A DNA stretch of 5,383 bases from assembly GCA_031265595.1 (NCBI GenBank), contig JAISCM010000058.1, positions 1 through 5,383 on the forward strand. Direction: 5' to 3'. Shown here in pieces: positions 1 to 5,383 of this stretch. The position numbers were made by a program, and so were the translations under genes. The first letter of the stretch is position 1. Every line of letters begins with the position of its first letter. A model generated the notes under the pieces. The model was not told the origin of the DNA. It did no database searches and saw only the letters and a list, made by a program, of their open reading frames with translations. This DNA comes from Tannerellaceae bacterium. GTDB lineage: Bacteria; Bacteroidota; Bacteroidia; Bacteroidales; Tannerellaceae.

Positions 1-36
1 GTTGTTTTTTCTTGTGTTGTTACTTTTCTTTGCCAT
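1..36 (-). CDS. Possible start of the next gene (partial, runs off the left edge)
   Basis: An ATG at 36-34 opens a frame whose first twelve residues are MAKKSNNTRKNN, and the window then ends. The Lys/Asn-rich start is typical of Bacteroidales protein N-termini. A -7-like element (TACCTTTG, 62-55) lies 18 bases upstream, which would give a short leader. The frame differs from that of the reductase-like gene, whose open frame overlaps this whole stretch. No function can be assigned. FMN-binding proteins often accompany ferric-reductase-like membrane proteins, but nothing visible here shows that. Only one of the two overlapping readings may be real. Confidence 0.35.
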   Translation of the reverse strand, partial: MAKKSNNTRKNN

Positions 37-1010
37 ATTTTCTGTTGAATCATGCAAAGGTAATGAGAATAATTGAAATTCATACCCTTTTTCGCTTTTC
101 TCAATCGGAGGTATAGATAGGAGCCAAAGACTAAGATAAGGGAAATAATATGGATATATCCTTTCGCCGGAGCGCTGACTTTAATGTCTGAAAACCCTTT
201 GGTTGGCACGCGTCCGCCGGTAGCCGGCCTTGCTGTTTGAGCGTTTTGTCTGTTCATATCCGGTTTTGCGGCTACTGTTGTTTCTACGGTTGCCTGCCTT
301 GGGGCGCCTCCTCCTCTTGGGTTTAGTAAGCCGCCTGCCTGTATGCCCATGGCATGGATGAATAAGGTAGCATACAATACGTAGGCCCATTTCTGAAGTT
401 TCCGCCATTTCACCTTACTCATACGCTTGCGTACCCAATCGAAAGAAGTAACCCAGAGGGGTATGAATATCAGTAGCATGATAATACCCAGCAGGAAGCT
501 GGCGCTGCTTATGCCCGCACCCCATTCGCTTGCTACTTTTGTATGTGCCATATAGTCGGCACGGTTGGCGAAAAATGTAAAGGAATTGGGGATACTGCCG
601 GTAACACGGATCAGCGAATGTGCCAGAACCGGAAAGCCTGATATAATGGAAAGCTCCTTGCGGATGGAAAGTAGTTTCTTAACGCCCGGTATCTTAGGAT
701 CGAGCGCTCCCATATACATGATGATAATCAGTAAAGGATGCCCGAATGTACCCATGTGTATATAGTCTCTTATAATCTCTCCGAGGATGGGTATACCGGC
801 AAGGCTAACCGTTTCAATCCCAAACATCCTGCATGTAAAAGGGAGGGCAACCAGCGCGAAGGGTATGGCCAATAGCAGATAATACACCGTGGCGTGCTTC
901 TTTATTGATCTTGACAACAGGATACATAGCCCGGTAAGTACGGCCAGCGAAGTAAGCAAGGGCGCGCATGACCTCAGAAATTCCAGTAAATCAATTATTG
1001 TTTTAACCAT
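1..1010 (-). CDS. Ferric-reductase-like transmembrane protein (3' end not resolved)
   Basis: This frame opens at ATG 1010-1008 and stays open to the window edge (336 complete codons, no stop). It encodes a multi-pass inner-membrane protein. Hydrophobic segments lie at about residues 17-36, 40-60, 84-101, 121-137, 163-189, 205-222 and 284-303. Histidines inside or next to helices (H85, H91 in FGHPLL, H131 in VLAHSLIR, H219 in LFIHAMG) are candidate b-haem ligands, and this layout resembles ferric reductase/YedZ (MsrQ)-type transmembrane domains. Residues 223-283 form a polar linker rich in Gly, Ala, Thr, Pro and Arg before the last helix. No NAD(P)H or FAD domain is seen, so electrons would have to come from a partner. 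The gene follows the DUF4374 lipoprotein by 94 bp, suggesting a role in reducing imported iron. After the last helix (LYLRLRKAKKG) the frame enters sequence that looks non-coding, so its true end is doubtful. The family call is from pattern recognition, and another cytochrome b-like family is possible. Confidence 0.72.
   Translation of the reverse strand, partial: MVKTIIDLLEFLRSCAPLLTSLAVLTGLCILLSRSIKKHATVYYLLLAIPFALVALPFTCRMFGIETVSLAGIPILGEIIRDYIHMGTFGHPLLIIIMYMGALDPKIPGVKKLLSIRKELSIISGFPVLAHSLIRVTGSIPNSFTFFANRADYMAHTKVASEWGAGISSASFLLGIIMLLIFIPLWVTSFDWVRKRMSKVKWRKLQKWAYVLYATLFIHAMGIQAGGLLNPRGGGAPRQATVETTVAAKPDMNRQNAQTARPATGGRVPTKGFSDIKVSAPAKGYIHIISLILVFGSYLYLRLRKAKKGMNFNYSHYLCMIQQKIWQRKVTTQEKT
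55..62 (-). promoter_or_regulatory. Possible Bacteroidetes -7 promoter element
   Basis: The minus strand reads TACCTTTG, an exact fit to the Bacteroides -7 consensus TAnnTTTG. It shares ACCTTTGCA with the promoter upstream of the receptor gene. No good -33 TTG is visible about 20 bases further upstream, so the call rests on one box. It would serve the ATG at 36. It lies inside the open frame of the reductase-like gene, so it could be a chance match. Confidence 0.3.
162..344 (-). other. Low-complexity linker inside the reductase-like protein
   Basis: This covers about residues 223-283, between the sixth and seventh hydrophobic segments. It is a 60-residue hydrophilic stretch poor in aromatic residues, with NPRGGGAPRQ near its start and ARPATGGRVPTKG near its end. 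It is probably a flexible loop joining the haem-binding helices to a final membrane anchor. Confidence 0.6.
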
Positions 1011-1051
1011 TTGTATGCTTATTTTTTGTTTTTCATTTTATCATCAGAAAA

Positions 1052-1082
1052 TCCTGCCTCCGCATGATCAGCGGAAGCAGGA
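1052..1082 (-). terminator. Intercistronic hairpin, weak terminator or attenuator
   Basis: Arms at 1052-1063 and 1071-1082 form a 12-bp stem with a 7-base loop. Read as minus-strand RNA the only irregular pair is a U-G wobble. On the plus strand the same position is a C-A mismatch, so the structure fits minus-strand transcripts better. It starts 22 bases after the lipoprotein stop codon and is followed by only UUUUC, a weak U-tract. Partial termination, or protection of the upstream mRNA 3' end, would lower expression of the reductase-like gene relative to the receptor and lipoprotein. Confidence 0.55.
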
Positions 1083-1104
1083 GGAATATAAAAGAGAGGT
1101 GGAT

Positions 1105-2556
1105 TTACTTATTTTCGTAATAAGTCAGCTTACCGGCGGCGCCGATAGACTCGGATTCTACGGTGATCCCCTTCTTCGCAACGGCTGTAGCCGGGTTGAT
1201 ACAGTAAAGGGCGGGTTGGCCATTCGTGGTTGTTACAGGCATATAGGCAATACCGTTTTCAAAGAAAGGAGTGCTTCCGAACGTAGAAATATCGCCGGGC
1301 ATACCTGTTACGTAGGTAAACTTCTTGTCTTCTCCCTTGTAGACGGCCAGCCTGGAGGCTACGTAGCCTTTTTCCGTAAAAGGCTTATCATACATCACCA
1401 GAAGGAAATAGTCGTCGGAGATATGCCAGCAGCGTAAGAAGGAAGCGCCTCCGGTCTGCTCTTCGAGATTACAGTAGTAGCCGGGATCGAAGTCTTCCGC
1501 TCCGGCTTTGATGCGGACAACGCCGGCAGGAAGGGTTGCTTTCTGCACATCCGCCGTCATTACTTTAGCATAGCTGGGCGAAAATACATAGACGTCGCCA
1601 TTGTCGGCAGCCCAGGTTGTCTGGTAATACTGTGAACGGAAGCGTCCGCAGGCATAGCTTATTTTATCCGTTCTGATCAGCTTCGGGTTTTTGAGCGTTT
1701 CATCTGCATAGATAGCCACCCAGGCTTCATCCGGGCGCTGTGTGTTAGGCAATTCGCCTGCCGTGTACGTACCGCTACCGCTGCCTCCCGATTCGGTGGT
1801 TACCAATTCGGGATATATAACGTATTTACCTTCGTTTGCCTTTACGCCATAATGGCTCAGGCCCATGGGTATAGGGGCAGAATATATCTTGCCATTGGCT
1901 TCGAGTATACCGGCCAGCGTTACATATTCGCCATTACCGAGGTAGTTCTCGGCCAATATCACATCGCCGTTGTCTTTAAATGTTTCGTTGGCTACATCTA
2001 AGTACGATAATTGGAAGCCGAACGGCAGATAACCGTTTGCATCCGCATAGCTTTCTCCCAGCGCGCCGGTAGAAGTGGTGATGATAAAGCCTTTATAAGT
2101 ACCGTAAGAGGTGAACCGCCTGATTTCGTATTGCATATCGCGGTCTTTCACTTCGCCTTTCTCATTCAGGATGTAGGAAGAACTAATGCCGGCATTTCCC
2201 TGATTGTATACTAAGCGGTATAGATACTTATCCTTGTAGAATATCCAGTAAGTGCCGGTCTCTGTCTCAAGTCCGTTATTCTTGGCGGATACGCTTCCTT
2301 CGCCAAGTGTGTCGGCTGTCAGCAGGTAATTTGCGCTACCTACTGTGGCGGCTATTACATAGTTGGATACGATTTCTTTTGGTTCTTCCCCATTTCCGTT
2401 CCCGTTCCCGTTACCATTGCCATTTCCGTTACCATTGCCACCGCCATTTACGGGGTCGTCGTCGCCTCCGCAAGAGGTAAACATACAGCCGGCTACAAGC
2501 ATAGCGGCAAGAACGCTCATTAATTGATTTTTTTTCATGTTGTTCAATTTAGTCAT
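1105..2556 (-). CDS. DUF4374 surface lipoprotein, XusB-like iron-chelate binder
   Basis: This 483-residue lipoprotein begins with a signal peptide (hydrophobic core about residues 12-23). Lipidation is likely at C29 in FTSCGGDDD, and C24 (LVAGC) is an alternative. The GGDDD after C29 resembles the acidic Bacteroidetes lipoprotein export signal and predicts surface exposure. An Asn-Gly repeat linker (residues 37-56) then leads into the DUF4374 domain (about 65-482), with [17 protein letters not shown] and [17 protein letters not shown] near its start. Many short beta-strand and turn segments, such as [11 protein letters not shown] and [15 protein letters not shown], fit a beta-propeller. DUF4374 proteins sit beside TonB receptors, and to my knowledge the Bacteroides XusB enterobactin-binding lipoprotein belongs to this group. 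The gene lies 37 bp after the receptor, implying one operon. M7 (2538), which gives MKKNQL, is an equally plausible start. The family call is firm, but the ligand is inferred. Confidence 0.9.
   Translation of the reverse strand: MTKLNNMKKNQLMSVLAAMLVAGCMFTSCGGDDDPVNGGGNGNGNGNGNGNGNGNGEEPKEIVSNYVIAATVGSANYLLTADTLGEGSVSAKNNGLETETGTYWIFYKDKYLYRLVYNQGNAGISSSYILNEKGEVKDRDMQYEIRRFTSYGTYKGFIITTSTGALGESYADANGYLPFGFQLSYLDVANETFKDNGDVILAENYLGNGEYVTLAGILEANGKIYSAPIPMGLSHYGVKANEGKYVIYPELVTTESGGSGSGTYTAGELPNTQRPDEAWVAIYADETLKNPKLIRTDKISYACGRFRSQYYQTTWAADNGDVYVFSPSYAKVMTADVQKATLPAGVVRIKAGAEDFDPGYYCNLEEQTGGASFLRCWHISDDYFLLVMYDKPFTEKGYVASRLAVYKGEDKKFTYVTGMPGDISTFGSTPFFENGIAYMPVTTTNGQPALYCINPATAVAKKGITVESESIGAAGKLTYYENK
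2389..2448 (-). repeat. Asn-Gly dipeptide repeat tract in the lipoprotein
   Basis: This encodes residues 37-56 of the DUF4374 lipoprotein: NGGG followed by eight Asn-Gly pairs. The DNA is a run of degenerate hexamers of the form AAyGGn. The tract lies just after the lipid-attachment and export signal and before the folded domain, so it probably acts as a flexible tether. Hexamer repeats like this can change length by slippage without breaking the frame. Confidence 0.9.
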
Positions 2557-2593
2557 ATTTGAAACTTATTGTTTATAAAAAAGATACTACTAA

Positions 2594-4975
2594 TTAATTG
2601 CCTAAGTAAACCCTTACTTTTGCATAGAAAGCCCTGCCGGCTTTCTGGAGGCTGAAATTGTCGTAAAGCCTTTCGTCTGTGAAGTTGCGGCATTCGAACG
2701 ATACATTATAGCGCCCGTTTTGCAGGCCGTATGAAAGAGACAGATTGTGCGAAAACTGTGTGGGCACCCTAAAGCCCTCCCCACTGCCTACCGCTTCCGA
2801 ATAGAGCGGGAAGCTGTGCATATATAGATTGTCGTACGTTACCGTAAGCAAATTACCCTTCCGCCCCAGGTTGCGCCAGTAGAACGATAGGTCTGAATTG
2901 GCAAACCGGTAGGGCAGGTTCGGCATACGTGCGCCATACGTGAGGCTTTCCTGGTTTGTTCCGCTGCTCACGGTCTTTACATTATCGCGCACATCCATCT
3001 GGGTGAAGTTTCCTCCCACGCTTATCCACTGTGCAAAGCCATAACGGACGGAAAGGGTATACCCTTTCGTTTCCACACGCCCGTGGTTTACGAAGCTTGC
3101 CCCATACTTGCCGCCGCCCAAGGTTGTAATATTACGCTGGATATAATCTTTCGTATGCCGGTAGATCACGCCGCCCTCTACGTAGATGGAATGTTTGCCG
3201 AATAGCTCGTTATAGCTTATATTGAGGTTCAGATTGTCGCTATTTTCAGGCTTCAGGGCAATATCTCCGGTCTCAAGGTCTTCATCTCCGAACATCTCAT
3301 CGTTGGTAGGCAGGCGGTACGCTTTTTCATACGAAAATTTAGCCTGTAGGCTTTTTACGATGAAGTAAGTACCGGCTGCGCCGTATCCCAGGGCGTTGAG
3401 CGCATTGGTGATGCGTTTATAATCGTCCTGAGCGGTAGAGGTGGCGATAGGGCCGGCGATAGACTGATGGTAGTTTTTGACAAATACCGAAGCATTCCAA
3501 TTCTCCGAAGGCATCAGGCGATAGGAGAGGCCGCTTATGTTCTTACCGGTTTCTTTTGGTATGGCGTTTGCCGCTGTATTTTTATTCAGAAGAGAGACAT
3601 TCGAGCGCCTGAAGGAACTCAATACATGGTTGAACGTAAACGTATGGGCTTTCCCCAGGCGATAATTGGCCGTAAAAGTCCCGTTCCAGTTCGTATTGTC
3701 CGAGCGGGTGTTCTGGTACGACTGCTCGCCGGGCGTCCGGAGGATACGCTGCTCGCCGCGCCAGTTGTATTCGTAAGTGGATGTATCTACATTCTGGGCG
3801 ATATTCTTATTATAGTTGGCCGTCAGTATCACATCCAGCCCTTTGGTAAACAAATCCTGTTTGCGATAGTCTACCGACGGCATCAGCGAATGGTCTTTAC
3901 GGTATTTGCCTCCGAATACGATTTCCTGTCGTACACCGTTCTGTATATCCTTATACATACGCGAGTAGGTGAGCCCCAGCATCAAACGGTCGGCCCACTT
4001 CTTATTTATAATACCCACCTTGCCTACGACGGCTTCGTTGTGGTATGTGTCATGGAAACGCCTGATGTGTTCTATCTTTTTCTTGTTGATCGCCCCTGTT
4101 TCAAAGTCTTTTACCGGCGTATCCACATAATAATTATTGTCGGAATAATTCTGGAAAGCATTGATTTCGTAAGTAAGGCCACTCTGGAAGGCTTGCCCGG
4201 CATGGACATACGATTTATGCGTATTGAACGAACCATACGAATAAGAAGCATCCAGAAACCACTTGTTTATGTTCTTCTTTGTGACAATATTGATCACCCC
4301 TCCGATGGCGTCTGTTCCGAAACCAACCGGCACTACGCCTTTATATACCTCGATACGTTCGGCATAATTGACCGGTATATTGTTCAGGCCGAACGAACTG
4401 CCTACGCCTTCCTGCGGCACGCCGTCAATAAATATCTTGATATGCTTCCCGCTGAATCCATCCATCATCAACTGCATGTCCGACCCTACGCCCCCCGATT
4501 CGCGGAGCTTCATCCCCGGCGCCAGCGCCAGCGCCTGACTCAGGTTTTGGGTAGAGTTTTGCAATGACTTCGTATCGATGGCCACAGCATTAAAGGCCGA
4601 GCGTTTAAGCCGGCTTACGCCATTGGAAACAACTACCACCTCGCCCAACTCGGTAGCTTGCGGAGTAATGATGATGTTTTGCTTCACCCTTTCCCTGGCG
4701 GTAAGCTTTACTTGCCGCTCCACCGTTTTGTAACCGATAGCCGACACCACCAGCGTATAGTTGCCCGCCGGCGCCTGTAAGTGGTAGATACCTTCCGGGT
4801 TGGTCGTCCCGCCATACGTAGTGCCCTTCAGATAGACCGTTGCAAAATCTACTATTTCTTTTTCTGTAGATATGATCTTACCCGAAACCATAGCGTTCTC
4901 CTCCTGAGCCCGGGCCGTAACAGAAAACAATGATGCGGCAATCGCCAGGAATATACAGTATAATATAGTTCTCAA
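2594..4975 (-). CDS. TonB-dependent outer-membrane receptor, XusA-like siderophore/iron transporter
   Basis: The 793-residue product has a signal peptide (1-23, VTARA before Q24) and a carboxypeptidase-regulatory-like beta-sandwich (about 28-105). A TonB-box-like segment (ATELGEVVVVS, 108-118) precedes the plug domain (about 125-233), which carries IFIDGVPQ and AIGGVINIVTKK. A 22-strand-type beta-barrel then runs to the C-terminus (FYAKVRVYLGN). The plug and barrel import a substrate across the outer membrane with TonB-ExbBD energy. The lack of a SusD-like partner and the presence of a DUF4374 lipoprotein downstream favour an iron chelate or similar ligand over a polysaccharide. The start is taken as TTG 4975-4973. 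An in-frame TAA lies at 4990-4988, there is no in-frame ATG between, and the next ATG (residue 29) would remove the signal peptide. The receptor is the first gene of the operon and has its own promoter. The class is certain, but the substrate is inferred. Confidence 0.95.
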   Translation of the reverse strand: MRTILYCIFLAIAASLFSVTARAQEENAMVSGKIISTEKEIVDFATVYLKGTTYGGTTNPEGIYHLQAPAGNYTLVVSAIGYKTVERQVKLTARERVKQNIIITPQATELGEVVVVSNGVSRLKRSAFNAVAIDTKSLQNSTQNLSQALALAPGMKLRESGGVGSDMQLMMDGFSGKHIKIFIDGVPQEGVGSSFGLNNIPVNYAERIEVYKGVVPVGFGTDAIGGVINIVTKKNINKWFLDASYSYGSFNTHKSYVHAGQAFQSGLTYEINAFQNYSDNNYYVDTPVKDFETGAINKKKIEHIRRFHDTYHNEAVVGKVGIINKKWADRLMLGLTYSRMYKDIQNGVRQEIVFGGKYRKDHSLMPSVDYRKQDLFTKGLDVILTANYNKNIAQNVDTSTYEYNWRGEQRILRTPGEQSYQNTRSDNTNWNGTFTANYRLGKAHTFTFNHVLSSFRRSNVSLLNKNTAANAIPKETGKNISGLSYRLMPSENWNASVFVKNYHQSIAGPIATSTAQDDYKRITNALNALGYGAAGTYFIVKSLQAKFSYEKAYRLPTNDEMFGDEDLETGDIALKPENSDNLNLNISYNELFGKHSIYVEGGVIYRHTKDYIQRNITTLGGGKYGASFVNHGRVETKGYTLSVRYGFAQWISVGGNFTQMDVRDNVKTVSSGTNQESLTYGARMPNLPYRFANSDLSFYWRNLGRKGNLLTVTYDNLYMHSFPLYSEAVGSGEGFRVPTQFSHNLSLSYGLQNGRYNVSFECRNFTDERLYDNFSLQKAGRAFYAKVRVYLGN

Positions 4976-5009
4976 TGTACTGATGGATTAATAACGTTTT
5001 TTATCGCTG

Positions 5010-5040
5010 CAAAGGTCTCGATAAATAAAAAGTCGGTCAA
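5010..5040 (-). promoter_or_regulatory. Bacteroidetes-type promoter for the receptor operon
   Basis: The minus strand has TTG (5040-5038), a 20-base spacer, then GACCTTTG (5017-5010). This fits the Bacteroides sigma consensus TTG-N19-21-TAnnTTTG with one mismatch (T to G at the first -7 base). Transcription would start near 5003, giving a leader of about 28 bases before the TTG start codon. The imperfect -7 box and the repeats lying directly upstream suggest an activated promoter. Confidence 0.65.
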
Positions 5041-5044
5041 TCGC

Positions 5045-5107
5045 CATATATAGGTAAAAACCGCCCTGCTTATGGCCGGCTAAATAACTATATTTAGGTA
5101 AAATCCG
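5045..5107 (-). promoter_or_regulatory. Pair of direct repeats, possible regulator-binding sites
   Basis: Two 19-base copies, 5045-5063 and 5089-5107, match at 16 positions. On the plus strand they share TAGGTAAAA followed by A/T and CCG. They have the same orientation, and their starts are 44 bp apart, close to four helical turns. The nearer copy ends four bases from the -33 element. This geometry suits an activator bound as repeated units, for example an AraC-family protein, but the regulator is unknown. Confidence 0.5.
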
Positions 5108-5109
5108 GG

Positions 5110-5265
5110 CCCCCACCCATCCACCCCATCCACCCCCATCCACCCCAACCCACCCCCCAACCCCCCAACCCCCTAAAGGGGGGGCTAAGAGCGATGATTC
5201 TCTCTTACCCCCCCTTTAGGGGGTTGGGGGGTGGATAGGGGGTGGATAGGGGGGTGGATTGGGCC
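5110..5265. repeat. G/C-tract imperfect palindrome with quadruplex potential (intergenic repeat)
   Basis: The left arm is a series of C-runs joined by ATCCA or AA, ending in CCCCCTAAAGGGGGGG (5169-5184). The right arm mirrors it, starting with CCCCCCCTTTAGGGGG (5208-5223) and continuing as G-runs joined by TT or TGGATA. The arms face each other around a short centre (about 5192-5199), and each contains its own small hairpin with a TAAA or TTTA loop. Four G-runs at 5219-5254 fit a G-quadruplex on the plus strand, and the left arm gives one on the minus strand. C-runs around CCTAAAGG are, as I recall, a common dispersed intergenic repeat type in Bacteroidetes. No coding role is supported. Confidence 0.75.
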
Positions 5266-5298
5266 ACCCAAGGCTCTTCTCAGGGAGTTATAATCACC

Positions 5299-5360
5299 AC
5301 GTTCCACCTTCCACCAAGCGCCTGAAACCCGCTCCCAGAGCGGAAAGTAGGGTGGAACGT
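5299..5360. repeat. Nested inverted repeat around a small hairpin
   Basis: ACGTTCCACC (5299-5308) and GGTGGAACGT (5351-5360) are perfect 10-bp inverted arms. Within the 42-base spacer lies a second hairpin, CCGCTC (5329-5334) and GAGCGG (5338-5343), with a three-base loop. The 11-mer CACCTTCCACC occurs at 5305-5315 and again at 5362-5372, just outside the right arm. It may be a dispersed intergenic repeat or the 3' end of a transcript from outside the window. Confidence 0.6.
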
Positions 5361-5383
5361 ACACCTTCCACCCATCCATTCTG

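Larger units (their letters stand above)
5041..5383. other. Non-coding region upstream of the receptor operon
   Basis: No credible gene is seen in this 343-base stretch. It contains, from left to right, the direct repeats next to the promoter, the G/C-tract palindrome and the nested inverted repeat. A short hairpin (TTGGG, CCA, CCCAA at 5259-5271) bridges the last two. The only open frame of any length (minus strand, 5379-5185) translates repeat DNA. Confidence 0.75.

Noticed and set aside
181..408. Minus-strand open frame of 75 codons, very Arg/Lys-rich
   Set aside because: It is an alternate frame of the reductase-like gene. Its basic composition comes from reading the linker out of frame.
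565..765. Plus-strand open frame of 66 codons
   Set aside because: It lies antisense within the reductase-like gene and has no family features.
1019..1036. Five-codon frame MKNKK upstream of the reductase-like gene
   Set aside because: It is too short and too A-rich to support as a leader peptide, since such frames arise readily in this AT-rich spacer.
889..1437. Plus-strand open frame of 182 codons
   Set aside because: It spans the ends of two minus-strand genes and the hairpin between them, and its product shows no coherent fold or family.
2011..2214. Plus-strand open frame of 67 codons
   Set aside because: It lies wholly antisense within the DUF4374 lipoprotein gene and has no family features.
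3467..4567. Plus-strand open frame of 366 codons inside the receptor gene
   Set aside because: It is antisense to well-matched plug and barrel coding sequence, its product has no recognisable domain, and long antisense frames follow from the codon use of the real gene.
5110..5265. CRISPR array or insertion-sequence end
   Set aside because: The repeated units are irregular C/G runs without unique spacers, and there is no transposase or target-site duplication in view.
5185..5379. Minus-strand open frame of 64 codons with PQPPKGG
   Set aside because: It translates the intergenic G/C repeat and inverted repeats. Pro/Gly peptides of this kind are typical repeat artefacts in Bacteroidetes.

Overview
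The window looks like an iron or siderophore uptake locus from a Bacteroidales bacterium (Bacteroides/Parabacteroides type). This is inferred from four things: a TonB-dependent receptor with an N-terminal carboxypeptidase-regulatory-like domain, a DUF4374 lipoprotein with the Bacteroidetes surface-export signature, a promoter of the TTG-N20-TAnnTTTG class rather than sigma70 boxes, and the lack of clear Shine-Dalgarno sequences. The species cannot be fixed from the sequence.

All real genes are on the minus strand, so the transcript reads from right to left. At the right end, 5041-5383 is a non-coding block. It holds a nested inverted repeat (5299-5360), a large G/C-tract imperfect palindrome able to form G-quadruplexes (5110-5265), and a pair of direct repeats 44 bp apart that abut the promoter (5045-5107). 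The promoter (5010-5040) drives a TonB-dependent outer-membrane receptor that appears to start at TTG (4975-2594). A 37-bp gap separates it from a DUF4374 surface lipoprotein (2556-1105). A 94-bp gap containing a strong hairpin leads to a multi-pass membrane protein resembling ferric reductase/cytochrome b transmembrane proteins (1010 to the left edge, with no stop seen). A second promoter-like -7 element and a possible new start codon (ATG at 36) lie at the left edge.

The proposed model is that the lipoprotein captures an iron chelate at the cell surface, the receptor imports it with TonB energy, and the inner-membrane haem protein supplies electrons for iron release or for a partner protein. 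The first two genes match the receptor plus DUF4374 lipoprotein arrangement of the Bacteroides xenosiderophore system (XusA/XusB). The third gene does not look like the PepSY-type inner-membrane protein found in that system, and this is the most interesting feature of the locus. The substrate is inferred from family and context, not shown by the sequence.
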